Numbered from the stretch's first letter, positions 34,745 through 46,442 are shown. The stretch: 64,000 bases of DNA from Rhinopithecus roxellana (GCF_007565055.1 NC_044557.1:138551493-138615492); one strand, 5' to 3'. Notes: generated from the letters alone by a model not told the origin. A program made the numbers and translations.

Positions 34745-35020
34745 TAGAGTAGTGTTTCAAATATGTTTTATCACAATCTAGAGTAAGAAATGCACTGTAC
34801 CTCGCAACACAGAACATTTACATATATGTATAAATATTGAACTATTGTATGTGCAAGTGTCAATTCTATTTCATTTCATCCCATTTAATTCTATACTGGG
34901 CCTATTCTCTCCTATCTTATTCTACTTTATTCTATTACACTTAGAATAATTTCTGGCCACAATCCAGCTAACGGATTAAGTAACTCACTAATGGGTCATG
35001 ATTGCAGTATGAAAAACCCT
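34745..35020. mobile_element. hAT-like MER DNA element, interrupted at its end
   Basis: Left end 'gagtagtgtttcaaatatg' and right end 'attgcagtatgaaaaacc' look like decayed inverted termini (agtgtttcaaa against tttgaaaaac). The interior 'gtaagaaatgcactgtacctc' and a run of ttctattt-like repeats fit a known MER-type element whose name I cannot fix. The Alu at 35021 inserted at its right edge. Confidence 0.5.
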
Positions 35021-35348
35021 CATGCCTGTAATCCCAGCACTTTGGGAGGCTGAGGCGGGTGGATCATGAGGTCAGAAGATTGAGACCACCCTGGCCAACA
35101 CGGTGAGACCCCGTCTCTACTAAAAATACAAAACATTAGCCAGGTGTGGTGGCGGGCGCCTGTAGTCCCAGCTACTCAGGAGGCTGAGGCAGGAGAAAGG
35201 CATGAACCCGGGAGGCGGAGCTTGCAGTGAGCCAAGATCGCACCACTGCACCCAGGCCTGGGGGACAGACTGAGACTCCGTCTCAAAATATTAAATAAAA
35301 TAAAATAAAAAATGAAAGAAGAAAGAAAAAGATTCTGTCTCAAAAAAA

Positions 35349-35428
<80 letters not shown>

Positions 35429-35448
35429 AAAGAAAAGAAAAAGAAAAA
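35021..35448 (+). mobile_element. AluY, 5'-truncated, with long GAAA tail
   Basis: Begins at 'catgcctgtaatcccagc' (first ~20 bp missing). Body 'gagccaagatcgcaccactg' and 'gactccgtctcaaaat', then an A-rich tail containing a second 'gattctgtctcaaaa' that looks like a duplicated Alu end. Target duplication gaaaaaccct at 35011-35020 and 35449-35458, perfect 10 bp. The tail has become a pure GAAA repeat. Confidence 0.94.
35351..35430 (+). repeat. Pure GAAA microsatellite, 20 units
   Basis: 80 bp of uninterrupted GAAA grown from an Alu tail, followed by impure AAAAG units to 35450. A homopurine tract of this length is prone to length change. Confidence 0.97.
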
Positions 35449-35458
35449 GAAAAACCCT

Positions 35459-36975
35459 GAATTTGATTGATTATTAATGCACAGACGATCACAATACACA
35501 TAAAAATAAAAATGATGTAAATGTTTTTCTACTTTGGTTCTCTAAAGTTTAAGCTTCCCGAAACCATATCATTACTCTATTTTTGTATTTTTACTAGTAG
35601 GTTTACACAGTAATGTTATTTTTTAAGCTAAAAAATTATATAAATTAGTGTTAGTCACGACAGAAAATCATCAAGTGTAAATTGTATACAATTCATAAAA
35701 ACTACCTAAAACATTCCTGTCCAGGTGTTTTCCAGCTTCTCTTTATAAATAAACTTGGTGAGGGAGAATTCAGTCACTGAGCTTATTTAAAAAGAGAGAC
35801 TGGAAAACTGAGTATGTTAGTCAACTGATTAATTTTCAGGACACGTTTAATTTAGACTAGATATAACCAGATCCCAATTTAAAACCTTGAAAATAACAAA
35901 TACATGCCATTGTAAAACACCCAAAATAGTAAAATTCAAATTTTATTGTTAGCAATTTAAAATCTACATAACTCTTATCTTTGTCTATTTTTACACGACC
36001 TCAGCACTGTTCTTAAGGAACTTAAAAATTTAGTTGGAAAGATACAGCAAAATTACCTTTAGGTTGTCCTCTGCTACTTCCTAGCTATATAAAATAGCTA
36101 TTTCCTTTCTGAACTTTCATATTCCTTTAATATAATTAGATGTATTTGTAGTGAGAAAAAAGGAGTAATTCAGATATTAGGAAGAGAAAAAAATCTTAAT
36201 ATAAAACACAATACTATGAAATATAGGATCATTTTTATTATACTAAATTTTGAGAGAAAGAAAGAATCAGTATAAGCTTCCCTTGATGATCTTCAATTTT
36301 ATTCCCTAAAGCCTTTCTAAAGGCCAAGAAAGTAAAAAGAAGTATTATTGTCAACATATGTGTTTATACTTAGCATATTCATATTTATTTTTTAAAATCA
36401 TATGTAAAATACAAGAAAATTGTACTTACATGTGTTATTTGTTAATATGTGCAACATTAGGATCCCTGAGAACATAGATATGTACACTACCTTTATGCCA
36501 TTTTATATTTTAGAGGATTATTTTGCTGTTCAAAACTATCATGTTTCATTTATCTGCACTTTTATTATGTCTCATTAGTCATAGCTATGATTTATTTAAG
36601 CTATGTCCTTGGTCAGAAAATTTTATCTGCCTTAAAATGTTGAGCTTTATGATGCTGTTTTCAGAAATGTATTTTGGCAAAAAGCCAGGGCTTCTTGTTT
36701 CTAAGCTTTGCACAGTTCTATCCATAAATACACTTGAAATTCAGAGAACAGAGAAATAAATGTGGAGTGGTAATCCAGGGAAAATATCCAGTTAGGGAAA
36801 TGGCTTTAGCTGAGACTTCAAGAAAGAGTAATATTTAGCTAGACTGAAATGCAAAGAGATAGGAAAACACAGACATGGAAATAAAGGAGGGTGGGAATAT
36901 TATAAACCCCTCTGTGATTGGAAGAGATGGTGTATGTTGAAGAAGGTGGAATAGTAAGTTTTGTAATTTTTTTTT
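35459..36975. other. Repeat-poor stretch
   Basis: No gene. A weak MIR-like trace ('tgctacttcctagctatat') lies near 36070-36125. The rest is AT-rich and unassigned. Confidence 0.45.
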
Positions 36976-37002
36976 TGTGTTTGTGTGTGTGTGTGTGTGT
37001 GC
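36976..37002 (+). repeat. TG dinucleotide repeat
   Basis: About 27 bp of TG repeat with one TTTG interruption near its start. Confidence 0.9.
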
Positions 37003-37194
37003 GACTTTAAAATGGAAAAATTACAGTCACAGATGTAGATTTATTTCACTATCACAATACATTAAGAGGCAGATAAAATTTATATTATTTCCCTGTTACA
37101 ACTAAGAATCATGAAGTCCAGAGAACTCTTTGAGTTTCTATTTCTCTCAGAAAAAATGGAAATAGTCTGTTAAATGATAGATCAAAAGTTAACT

Positions 37195-38165
37195 TCATGC
37201 CTTTTCATATATCCAACAGATATTTATGGAGCAAAAACTATGTGTCATGCACTATTTTAGATACTTAGAATAACTTGACAATAAAATAACCAAAATATGA
37301 ACTTTAGTGAAGCTTATATTTTATAATGAAACACATAATAAGAATAATTAAAAGGTAAATGATATGGTGTGTCATACAAGGTCTTCGGAGGAAAGAAATA
37401 GAGCAGAATTAATTTGGGAGATAGGGGTTGAATAGGGCCCACTGCATTTTAAAACAGTTTACTCAAGGCAAGCTCTGTAGAAAGAATGGGGTTAGAATGA
37501 GGACTCAAAGGAGTCCATGCAGATATTTGAAGCAAAAAAATTCCAGTAACCAGAAAGGCCAGTATAGAGGCCCTAAGGCAGAAACTATCCTGGCATATTC
37601 TAAGGGCAGCAAAGACGACCAGGTTGGTTGTGATGAAAACAGGGAGGCAATACTAGAGAAATATAGAAAAGTAACAAGAGTGGAAATAGGTCAGACAGCC
37701 TATGCAGTGTTTTGTAGTCATTCAAAAGACTTTATCTTTTGCTCAGTAAAAGGTAGAGCCATTGAAGGATTTTAAAGCGTGGGATAACATAGTTTTATTT
37801 AGGAAGACAAAATGAGAGTCTGACAAAGTAATTCAGGAAACAACTGATGGGTGCTCATCCAGGGTAATAGCCACTGAGGTTATGTGAAGTGCACAGGGTA
37901 TATGTCATATTGCTAAGATAGACTGAAAGCATTTCTTAACAATTCATATGGGGAGAAATCAGAAAAAGAGAAAAATATAACACCAAGATTTGACCTAAGC
38001 AAATATAATAACAAAGTAAGGACAGTTGGAAAAGCAGTTGAGTTGGAGAAAATAGGGAGAGAACATGTTTTACGGAAAATCGAAGAAATCTAGTTTTCTC
38101 TTTTAGATGTCAAAGAGAATATATGAATCTGGAGATCAACAGGGCAGTATGTTCGTATAGTCTAT
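37195..38165 (-). mobile_element. L2 LINE, antisense, first part
   Basis: The complement runs from the L2 3' end ('ggagcaaaaactatgtgtc', 'ttttagatacttagaataac') through 'ggaagcattggagg'-like blocks ('agccattgaaggattttaaa') to 'tagatgtcaaagagaatat' and 'gaatctggagatcaac'. In sense direction this is the L2 ORF2 carboxy region. Interrupted at 38167 by a MaLR LTR and resumed at about 38701. Confidence 0.82.
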
Positions 38166-38166
38166 G

Positions 38167-38546
38167 TATTAGTCTCTTTTCACACTGTTATAAAGAACTA
38201 CCTGACACTGAGTAATTTATAAAGAAAACAGGTTTAACTGACTCCCAGTTCTGCAGGCTTAACAAGAAGCATGACCAGAAGGCCTCAAAAAACTTACAAT
38301 CATGGCAGAAGGTGAAGGAGAGACTTATACATCCTCACAATGGCGGAGCAAGAGAGAGAGAGTGAAGTGGGGAAGTGCTACACTTTTAAACCAGCAGATC
38401 TGTTAAAAACTCACTCACTATCAGAGGGACAGCGTGGGGGAATCCCACTCCCTTGATCCAATCACCTCCCACCAGGTCTCTCCCCTGACATTGGGGATGA
38501 CGATTTGACATAAGCTTTGGGTGGGGACACAGAGCCAAATCATATA
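38167..38546 (-). mobile_element. THE1/MST-type MaLR LTR inserted in L2
   Basis: Complement of a MaLR LTR: 'tattagtctcttttcacac', 'gagtaatttataaagaaaac', 'acaatcatggcagaagg', 'aactcactcactatcag', 'ttgatccaatcacctccc', 'ggggacacagagccaaatc'. Length (~380 bp) matches a complete solo LTR. Its right end is followed by a rearranged stretch containing an inverted copy of the LTR terminus. Confidence 0.9.
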
Positions 38547-38700
38547 GACTTCTGTCTATAGACTAAGTGGGTTCTCTCCCCTGTCATAGACGTATAGCTA
38601 TAGAGCAAGTGGGATCTCTCCCCAAACCATACAGACTTATGGTTTGGCTCTGGGTCCCCACCAAGTCTACATATCTACGGTCTATCTGTGCTCTATAGAC
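38547..38700. repeat. Rearranged LTR junction with nested direct and inverted repeats
   Basis: Right after the LTR lie two 26-bp direct repeats (38556-38581 and 38598-38623; 23 of 26 identical, each with aagtggg and tctctcccc). Then follows a perfect 10-bp inverted repeat (38622-38631 and 38638-38647). The second arm begins a 25-bp inverted copy (38638-38662) of the LTR end at 38520-38544. 'ctatagac' recurs at the far edge. Confidence 0.9.
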
Positions 38701-38960
38701 ACAAATTTTAAGACCTAACTTATTATATAAATGATGTTTAGAGACTTAAGACTAGATGAGGTCATCAAATAAGTTTGTATAGGTAGAAAAAAAGATAAGG
38801 TACCAAGATTCAGCCCTCCAGTGAGAAGAGGTTCATGGGAGAAGCTAGGAAATGTAACTTACATTGATTAATTGATGAATTTGCAGGGAAACCTAAAGTA
38901 TGTGTTGCCCTGACAGCCAAATAAACAGAATGTATCAAGGAGACGGTAACTGTTAAATAT
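38701..38960 (-). mobile_element. L2 LINE, antisense, continued
   Basis: 'gactagatgaggtcatc', 'gattcagccctccagtgag', 'atgtatcaaggagacgg' and 'aatatggctgataag' continue the L2 antisense order broken at 38165, showing the LTR and its rearranged junction lie inside one L2 copy. Confidence 0.75.
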
Positions 38961-40274
38961 GGCTGATAAGATACCTACTGAGAACTGATCATTAGATTTC
39001 ACAACATTGGGGCCTTCTGTGAGTTTCTTGAGATCAGGACTATGTTCTTACTTGTTTCTTTTTCCTATAATCTGGCACAGAGTTTGAAAACTGTGAGGTC
39101 TGATTCCAAGTGTGATATTCTCCCATTCTCTAGGTGAGAGTGTTACCAGCATCCAAAGAAGCCCCATTAATTAGGCTACACGAAATTTAAATAACAAAAA
39201 ACAAGAACTAGATGTCATCTGAAAGAGTGCTGTTGTTTATGGTTCTTCATCTTCTTTCATTATTGTTTGTTTGGAAAATAAAATGTTTACTCATTCAAGA
39301 TGTTTTAGAAGCCAGTTCAAAAAGTGATTAGAAAATAATTTAGGTTACTGCTCAAAGCTAGCAAGCGCCTTGGGTGACACATTAAGGATGAAATAATGAC
39401 ATTAAGTGAGAATGGTGTAAACACTGTATATGAGGAAACTAGAAGACTAAGGGTTCCAATAATAAATCAAAATTAATTTCACTGATGTTATTAGTGACAT
39501 CCAGTTATTTTTGAAATTCAAAATCTAGTTAGTTGAATAAAATGACAATTCATTTGTTAATATTAGTAACCTGAGTGGAGAACTGAATAAAAGCAGGTAA
39601 TGCCCTAAAGCTCCTCCTTTGCTCAAGCAAAACTCCACGTATCTATTGATATTTTCAGCAGCAGAGATGAAAGAACACGTCTGCAGTGAAAAGGTCCTGG
39701 CTTTTCTGATACCTCGGAGGGCAGAATTCTCTCCAGGAACAAACCAAAACAAGCACCACCCTCATGGGTCTAATTAGAAATCAATTCAGTCACTTTGAAC
39801 TTATCAATGTATTACCATGAAGTATTTTTTAAGATTAAAAAGCACATATACATTGGAAGGCATAATAACGAAATAACCAACCAAGATGAATATAACACCA
39901 AGGCAAAGAAAAGTTAGAAATTCAAATCAAGCTTGCAAAACAAATTAAGTAGCAGGAAAGCAACATTCATACCACATTAGTTTGCACCAAAACATAATTA
40001 ATAAAGAGAAAGTGCATAAATAGTACTTGAATATTTTTGTAATTAAAAGGAACATCTCTTTGCGTGAAGCAAAAAGCATCCAGAGAATCAGGCAAGCATC
40101 CTGCTGTTGAACACACAACAAGAGAAGAGGCAGACATCTTTGACCTCTGCAGTTTTTCTGGATAATGTGAAAAATTAATGTATCCCATGAGAAAGATGGG
40201 AGGGGAAAAATTCATGTGTTTGTAGGCAGACACTTCAAATTTTTACTCAAAATCTATTATATTTTTCCTTTTAT
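38961..40274. other. Repeat-poor stretch
   Basis: No gene recognised. A weak L2-like 3' end in sense orientation ('gagtttcttgagatcagg', 'ataatctggcacagag') lies at about 39015-39085. Confidence 0.45.
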
Positions 40275-40681
40275 TAGGATCTTAGCTAGAGGTTACATTT
40301 TCTAGGCTTCTTTGTAGCTTCAAGTGGCCAATGAGTTATGAACAAAAGTAAGTAATATTTATAATTTGTAACCTCTTCTCCTTGAGGCAGCTGCTTGTCT
40401 TTCATGCTTTTTCCCCTTCCCAGGAGTTGACATGTGACCAGGGTGCTGGGAGACAGATTTCCCATGTAAAAAGTCAATAACTCAGACCATAGCTGTGCAA
40501 CAAGACGAAAAGAACCTGAGCTTCTAAGTAGCCTTCTGGAACAGAACTTCTTACCTGCCAGGACTGCACTCAATACCCACTTTTCCACTTTTGTTTGAGG
40601 GAGAAATAAACTATTTTTTTAGGACACTGAAATTTTGAGTTGCTTTGTGACTGTAGCTTAGTCTAAACCCTAACTGATTCA
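40275..40681 (+). mobile_element. MLT1-type MaLR LTR (diverged)
   Basis: The 3' half fits: 'gagggagaaataaactat', 'ttgctttgtgactgtagc' and 'ccctaactgattca'. The upstream part ('ggccaatgagttatgaac', 'ccaggagttgacatgtgacc') is compatible with an old MaLR LTR. Left edge approximate. Confidence 0.65.
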
Positions 40682-41226
40682 AGTATAAAGTCCTAACATA
40701 GTTTCATAAAACATACTCTTGTTTACATTTTATTCAATACCTATTTAATGAACATTTACTATGTGCCAGAATACCATTTGCCTCTATCAGTCCTTAAATT
40801 TTTCAACAAGTTTAATATATGCATATTTAATTTCTGCAGGGTCAATGCAGACACATGTACAGCAGTATTTTCATTAATAGCTTATCATATCAGATTTCAC
40901 AAAGACAGCAAATAAACTACTGAAGGTCCCTCTCTGTTGAAAGCCTTAGGAATTCCCCAGTAGCAATATATATAATGCCAAGAAAGTGATGTCTTTAGGG
41001 TTCTAATGTCTTTATGGTTCTAATGTTTCTTAGGCCAACTTAGTTACAAAAATCAAAATTTTTGTCTGTTTAGAAAGTAAAATTCATCAATTTGCAAATA
41101 CATTTACCAATAGAAGAGTTGAATAAAGATTAATAATAAGGTTCATTGTAGTATATACCAAGAAGCCCTATAATTTTTTCTATCCACGTCCATGATAAGA
41201 GCAAAGGAATTGTAAGGAAATATAAA
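40682..41226. other. Short L2 trace, otherwise unassigned
   Basis: 40725-40790 ('atttaatgaacatttactatg' shortened, 'gtgccagaatacc') resembles the antisense L2 3' end. The rest is unassigned AT-rich sequence. Confidence 0.45.
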
Positions 41227-41239
41227 TATCACTCCCCAA

Positions 41240-41405
41240 TTTATTTATTTAGTTTTTTTAGATGGAGTCTTGCTCTGTCACCCAGACTGGAGTACAGTGG
41301 TGTGATCTCGGCTCACTGAAATCTCTGCCTCCCAGGGTCAAATAATTATCCTACCTCAGCCTCCCAAGTAACTGGCACTACAGGTGTGTGCCACCACCTC
41401 GGCTA

Positions 41406-41442
<37 letters not shown>

Positions 41443-41558
41443 TAAAGACAGGGTTTCACCATGTTGGCCAGGCTGGTCTTGAACTCCTGACCTCAAGTGA
41501 TCCACTTGCCTAGGCCTCCCAAAGTGCTGGGATTATAGGCGTGAGCCACCACACCCGG
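41240..41558 (-). mobile_element. AluS, antisense, with expanded internal T tract
   Basis: Complement of a full-length Alu with 'gacctcaagtgatccac' and end 'gccaccacacccgg'. Perfect 13-bp target duplication tatcactccccaa at 41227-41239 and 41559-41571. The internal T stretch, normally about 5 long, has grown to 33 (41408-41440). Confidence 0.96.
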
Positions 41559-41571
41559 TATCACTCCCCAA

Positions 41572-42256
41572 ATTTCTGACCTCAATCTTTCTAAAAATGA
41601 GGCTACACAAAAGGTACAGATCCTCCTTGATATTTAGAATTATTCTTCCTTAATACGGTCATTCACCACACCTGAATTTCTTAGGTATAATCTTCTGTTA
41701 GTCAATTTTTTTAATGCAATTTTTTAATGCTTAGTTATTTTAATATGTCTTTTAATAAACATACATATTTTCCCTGCTGTCAGCTTGTCTGGCAGTTAAA
41801 CGGATAATACTGTGGTTGCAATATAACACATGGCTATCGAAATTTGCTCCCTGTGTTCGGTGTTCCATAACTTATTTTTCTTTTAGTAGCATTACAACAT
41901 TTTTAACATACTCCAATAAATCTTGATTAAATTGCATGGTTTGAACTCTTTATAACTGATTACTGTTTTCTTTCCCTGGATCATCTACTGACATTTTTCA
42001 GAAGCTGCTTCTGATATGTGGCCACCTGGTTCAAAGCCTTTTCCGAAGGAAAACAGACAATTTGTGTCCTAATGTAACTTATGAACAAGATGGCAGAATA
42101 TATATTTTATGACACATTGTTTGACCATATATATAGTGTCCTTAGCCTCCTCTGAGCATCAGATGGCTAGACTATATGGAAGGGAAAATACAGCTGAGAT
42201 TTCATACCCAGAGGACATTTATCAACAACTGAACATTATTTCAAAAGTAGCATTTT
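41572..42256. other. No gene or clear repeat recognised
   Basis: Apparently unique AT-rich sequence. Confidence 0.45.
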
Positions 42257-42412
42257 TTGTTGTTGTTATTGTTGTTGTTTTGTTTATTTTGTAGGAGACA
42301 GGGTCTCACTAGGTTTCCTAGGCTGGTCTTGAACTCCCGAAATTAAGTAATTCTCCCACCTCAGCCTCCCAAAGTGCTGGGATTACAGGCATGAGCCAGC
42401 ACACCTGGCTAG
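42257..42412 (-). mobile_element. Alu monomer, antisense
   Basis: TTG-repeat tail, 'gagacagggtctcactag', 'ctcagcctcccaaagtgctg' and 'gagccagcacacctggc'. Only one arm is present, so a free left monomer or truncated AluJ. Confidence 0.85.
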
Positions 42413-42811
42413 AAGTGAACAGTCTTAAGAATTGCTCCCCAAGTTTGAATTCTGGATCCTACCATGTATTCCGACCACATTAGTGACATAGATGTATTAT
42501 GACTTGGTTCAGTAAGTTGCAGATGACATTAAAGGCAGCAGAATTATCATCAACTTAAAAGGTCAAATGAGAAGTCACAATAATCTGGACTACTTAGAAA
42601 ATGGATTACATTCATTAACTAATTAATTAAGACACAAAGTTTCACCCAAGGCCAAAGTCCATTTGCAAAGAAAAAGGGGCAGTCACATACTGTCGCTAGG
42701 GCAGACGTATGAGGAATAGTGGCTTTTATTCTAAAATGCTGGATGGGAGTCCACAAAATGTCAAATGATTAACATAACTCAGGGTTATATCTTCTTTGCT
42801 ATCTCCCAATC
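42413..42811. other. No gene or clear repeat recognised
   Basis: Unique spacer; its right end carries the left target duplication of the following L1. Confidence 0.45.
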
Positions 42812-42852
42812 TTTTTATTTTATTTTATTTTATTTTATTTTATTTTATTTTA
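42812..42852 (-). repeat. TTTTA pentanucleotide repeat
   Basis: Eight units of TTTTA forming the expanded poly(A) tail of the adjacent antisense L1. Confidence 0.92.
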
Positions 42853-43080
42853 ATGTTCTGAGATACTTGTGCACAATGGGCAGGTTGGTTACATAGGTAA
42901 AAGTGTGCCATGGTGGTTTACAGCAGCAACCACCCCATCACCCGTTAAGCCCTGCATGCAGCGTCAGCTATTTGTCCCAATGCTCTCCCTCCTCTCACCT
43001 CCTCCACAAGTTCCTGTGTGTGTTTTTCCCCTCCCTATGTCCATGTGTTCCCACTGTTTAGTTTCCACTTACAAGTGGCC
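42816..43080 (-). mobile_element. L1 3' end (L1PA/L1PB type), antisense
   Basis: 'ttctgagatacttgtgcac', 'ttacataggtaaaagtgtgc', 'catggtggtttacagcagc' and 'atgtccatgtgttcccactg' are the complement of the L1 3' UTR. Target duplication atctcccaatctttt/atctcccaagctttt at 42801-42815 and 43081-43095. Confidence 0.92.
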
Positions 43081-43192
43081 ATCTCCCAAGCTTTTCAACG
43101 TCTTCTAAAAATCACAGGGTCTTCACACTATACTTTCTCCCTCCTTCTAATTTTAGAAAACACTGGCCTTAGGTTTAATATTTGTTCCCAGG

Positions 43193-43646
43193 TGCTATGG
43201 GTTGAACTTTGTCTCCCCTAAATTCATCTGGTGAGGTTCTAAACTGCAGTTCTTCAGATTGTGAACTTATTTGAAAATGGGGTCATTGTGAGTGTAACTA
43301 TTTAAGTAAGAATGAGGCCATACTGGAGTAAGGTGGGCCCCCATTCCAATATGACTGACTGGTGTCCTCATAAAAAGATGAAATTTGGACATGAAGATAA
43401 AGACACAGGGAGAATATCATGAAAAGATTGGAGCTCACGCTACCACAAGCCAAACAACAGAAAAATTGCTGGCAAATTCTAAGGGAGAGACATAAAAGAG
43501 ACCTGTCCTCACAGCCCTCAGAAGGAACCAAGAGTGCTAACACCTTGAATTTACATTTGTAGTCTCCAGAAATGAGAGACCATCAACTCTGTTGTTTAAT
43601 CCACTTAGTTGGTGGTACTTTGTGATGGTAGCAAAGTAATAAACTG
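43193..43646 (+). mobile_element. MLT1-type MaLR LTR
   Basis: 'tgctatgggttgaactttg', 'gaacttatttgaaaatgggg', 'aatgaggccatactggag' with 'taaggtgggcccccattcc', 'cagccctcagaaggaacc', 'ctccagaaatgagagacc' and 'gtggtactttgtgatgg' track an MLT1-type LTR nearly end to end (~450 bp). Solo; no internal region. Confidence 0.85.
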
Positions 43647-46122
43647 GGTCATATTTATCTGTAGGTTGAGATTTACTGCTTCAGGTTCTTATAAAGATGA
43701 AATGAAATAATATTTACCTTGTATGGTAAGAAAGCACACGATAGTTCCTTTCCAAATAATAGGTCTCATTTTCTTAGCTAATCTCTTTAATCTTGAACCT
43801 AATATTTGGACAATAATCTTGTAATGCCATATAGAAAATAACTGATTTACATCATGATACAAATTATTAATACATTTACTAGTAAAATATGTATTCTTTG
43901 AAAATTATTTCTTATTTGGAAGTGTGCAAGTTGCACATAAACTTTCTTCTTTGATCTTGTTTCTACACAGAGACACCACTCAGAACCTTTAGTTTATGTA
44001 GTACATCTTCTGGGGGTAAAATAACAACGTATCTTTGGGATATATTAACACACAAATATAAAATTTGCCTTCAGTTTGGAGGGAGGGATCATTAACTCCT
44101 CAAATCCATATATAGACTCCAGGTTGAGGACATCTAATACATAATTTTCAATGCTGGATCATTTATGATTCATTGTGTTTCTTCTTCCAATGTTTTTATT
44201 TACTTTGGTGGATTTTCCACTGTGCTATCCTCACAGAGTCCTATATTTAAAGTCTTCTAGCATCATAAGATAGAAAGATCCTGAAAACATTATTTACCAT
44301 TTTCCTACTATATGGTAATAATTCAAGAAAGAATTTTTAGCAATATACGGTTATTACTATTTTTACATTTCAGCACTTTTTTTCGTATGAAATATTCTCA
44401 TTTTAATTTCTGAATGATTGTCCTTGGATTAGGGGTATCATATACCCAGCTGATCTATACAGGAAAAACATATACACTCTCAAGGAATTACTTCATTTTT
44501 GTCCAGTAACTGCAATCATGAATACGTCTGCTGACCTCAAAGTCTCATTTGAGGAAGTTGAGGAGAGGCTCTGATGTTAACCCGGCTGTCTATCGACTTG
44601 TTTCTGAAGTATTAACATGTTTAAATGGAAAAGCCACTTTCTGTAAACTAATATAAATTAATAATTTCTTTATTGTATAATTTTAAGCTTCAGCTACATG
44701 TTTGGAGGATGTGAAGAATCTTTGATATTAGACCCACACATCACTATGTCCCAGTTTATTCCTATTACAGCCCCAGTTAAGCATAGGCAGGCATCATAGA
44801 CAGTTCATCTTGCCAGTTAGAACAGTCCTAAATGTTATGCTAGAACATGAAATTAAGATTGCAGGTCTAATGCTACACTGGCCATTTAATTTCACAAAAA
44901 CAGTTTTAAAAAATCCATTAACAAGCAGGGAGTTGCAGTTTGTACCAAATTCCAGCCAGTCATCTGAAAAAGATCCCATCTTGATCACGAAGAAGCTTGA
45001 ACAACAACAACAAATTAGTGTATACATCTCTTTAAATTTGCCTTGAGTTTTAAATTTAATTTATCTGTAAGGAAAGAAAATGCTACAGACTGATAACCTC
45101 CCTCTAATCGGATCAGAGCGCTGTGTTCTCCTGTTTGACCTAGATGTCAGGAAACTCAGAACAAAACTCACAGCTAGAGAAAGCTTCTTAGAAGGAGACG
45201 CTAGATCCAAAAAAGGGTTTAAAAATGCACAAAAGTAATCATCTGAAGACAAACTTGCTACACCCAGGCCTACTCCCAAGTCCTCAAATATGAAACTAAG
45301 GAAGCAATAAGTTCCATGGATTGAAATTGTTGTGATTTCAAATGCAAGAGATGAGCTCTTGTCAAATAGCTGATTAGGCAAATTTCTATTAGCAAATGAC
45401 AAGAGACAAAAAAAGACAGTGTAAAACAATATTTTCTCCTCTAATATCAGACTGCTTTCCATTTTGGTTATCTCTTCACAACCTAACAATTGGAAATCTC
45501 TGCTATCACATCAAGGTCATTTATCTTCCCTGTAAATACACAAACTTCTGACTTAAAATAAGAAAGTATATTTAAATCTTTCCTTGACTACACAGCCTGG
45601 ACCTTTTGGTATAGTTCTCAGAATTCCTAGCCACACTAAACTGAAAATATAGGTGGTGAATAAAAACCATCTGTATTTTTGCTCTTGTGATTCACCCCAT
45701 TTCTGAATCTTAATCAATTCCAAACTTATTTTCACTTAACACAGGATGTTTGGAAAAGAACCAGCTGTGTTTAATTTCCCTTAATTGTCCTACTAAGGAA
45801 AAAGAATTTGACCAGATTTGGGGAAAAATTTAACCTATCGGTGAGATTTTATGTAACAATTACATAATCCTTTTTGGACCGCATATTTACAACTGTTTTG
45901 TTGTTGTTGCTGTTGTTTTCGTAGCAAATTTAAGCCCCTATATCCAGTCAGGCATACCTGAATTCAGTCTTCAGTTGTGTACATTCTAGATGATACAGCG
46001 TTTCAATACTTTAATTACTTCAATGTAGAATGGAGTTACTAATAGTTTACGCTGTGAGATTGTATATCAACAAATCACTTAGCTTAATGTCCAAAAAAAA
46101 TTTATAGGTGATCTTTTTAAAA
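43647..46122. other. Longest repeat-poor stretch; contains a 142-codon frame
   Basis: About 2.5 kb with no recognised transposon. It holds the longest non-repeat open frame in the window (minus strand, 45061-45489), which I do not recognise and treat as chance until shown otherwise. The 45050-45300 part is a little GC- and CpG-richer than its surroundings. Confidence 0.45.
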
Positions 46123-46132
46123 ATTGTTTTTG

Positions 46133-46433
46133 GGCCGGGCGTGGTGGCTCACACCTATAATCCCAGCACTTTGGGAGGCCAAGGTGGGCAGATCACGAGG
46201 TCAGGAGATCGAGACCATCGTGGCTAACATGGTTAAACCTTGTCTCTGCTAAATACACAAAAATTAGCTGGGCATGGTAGCGGGTGCCTGTAGTAGCAGC
46301 TACTCGGGAGGCTGAAGCAGGAGAAGGGCGTGAACCCGGGAGGCGGAGCTTGCAGTGAGTCGAGATCGCGCCACTGCACTCCAGCCTGGGTGACAGAGTG
46401 AGACTCCGTCTCAAAATAAATAAATAAATAAAT
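46133..46433 (+). mobile_element. AluY, full length
   Basis: Intact 5' start 'ggccgggcgtggtggctc', 'gatcacgaggtcaggag', 'gagatcgcgccactgcac', tail of AAAT repeats. Target duplication attgttttt at 46123-46131 and 46434-46442. It lacks the cercopithecoid right-arm variant, so it is an older AluY insertion. Confidence 0.95.
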
Positions 46434-46442
46434 ATTGTTTTT

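Noticed and set aside
35176..35499. 107-codon minus-strand frame rich in Phe, Leu and Ser
   Set aside because: Translation of the GAAA repeat complement and Alu.
37036..37160. Possible antisense MIR
   Set aside because: Too few core motifs match to support a call.
39965..39998. Possible MADE1 (mariner) terminal sequence
   Set aside because: Only a dozen or so bases resemble it and no partner terminus is present.
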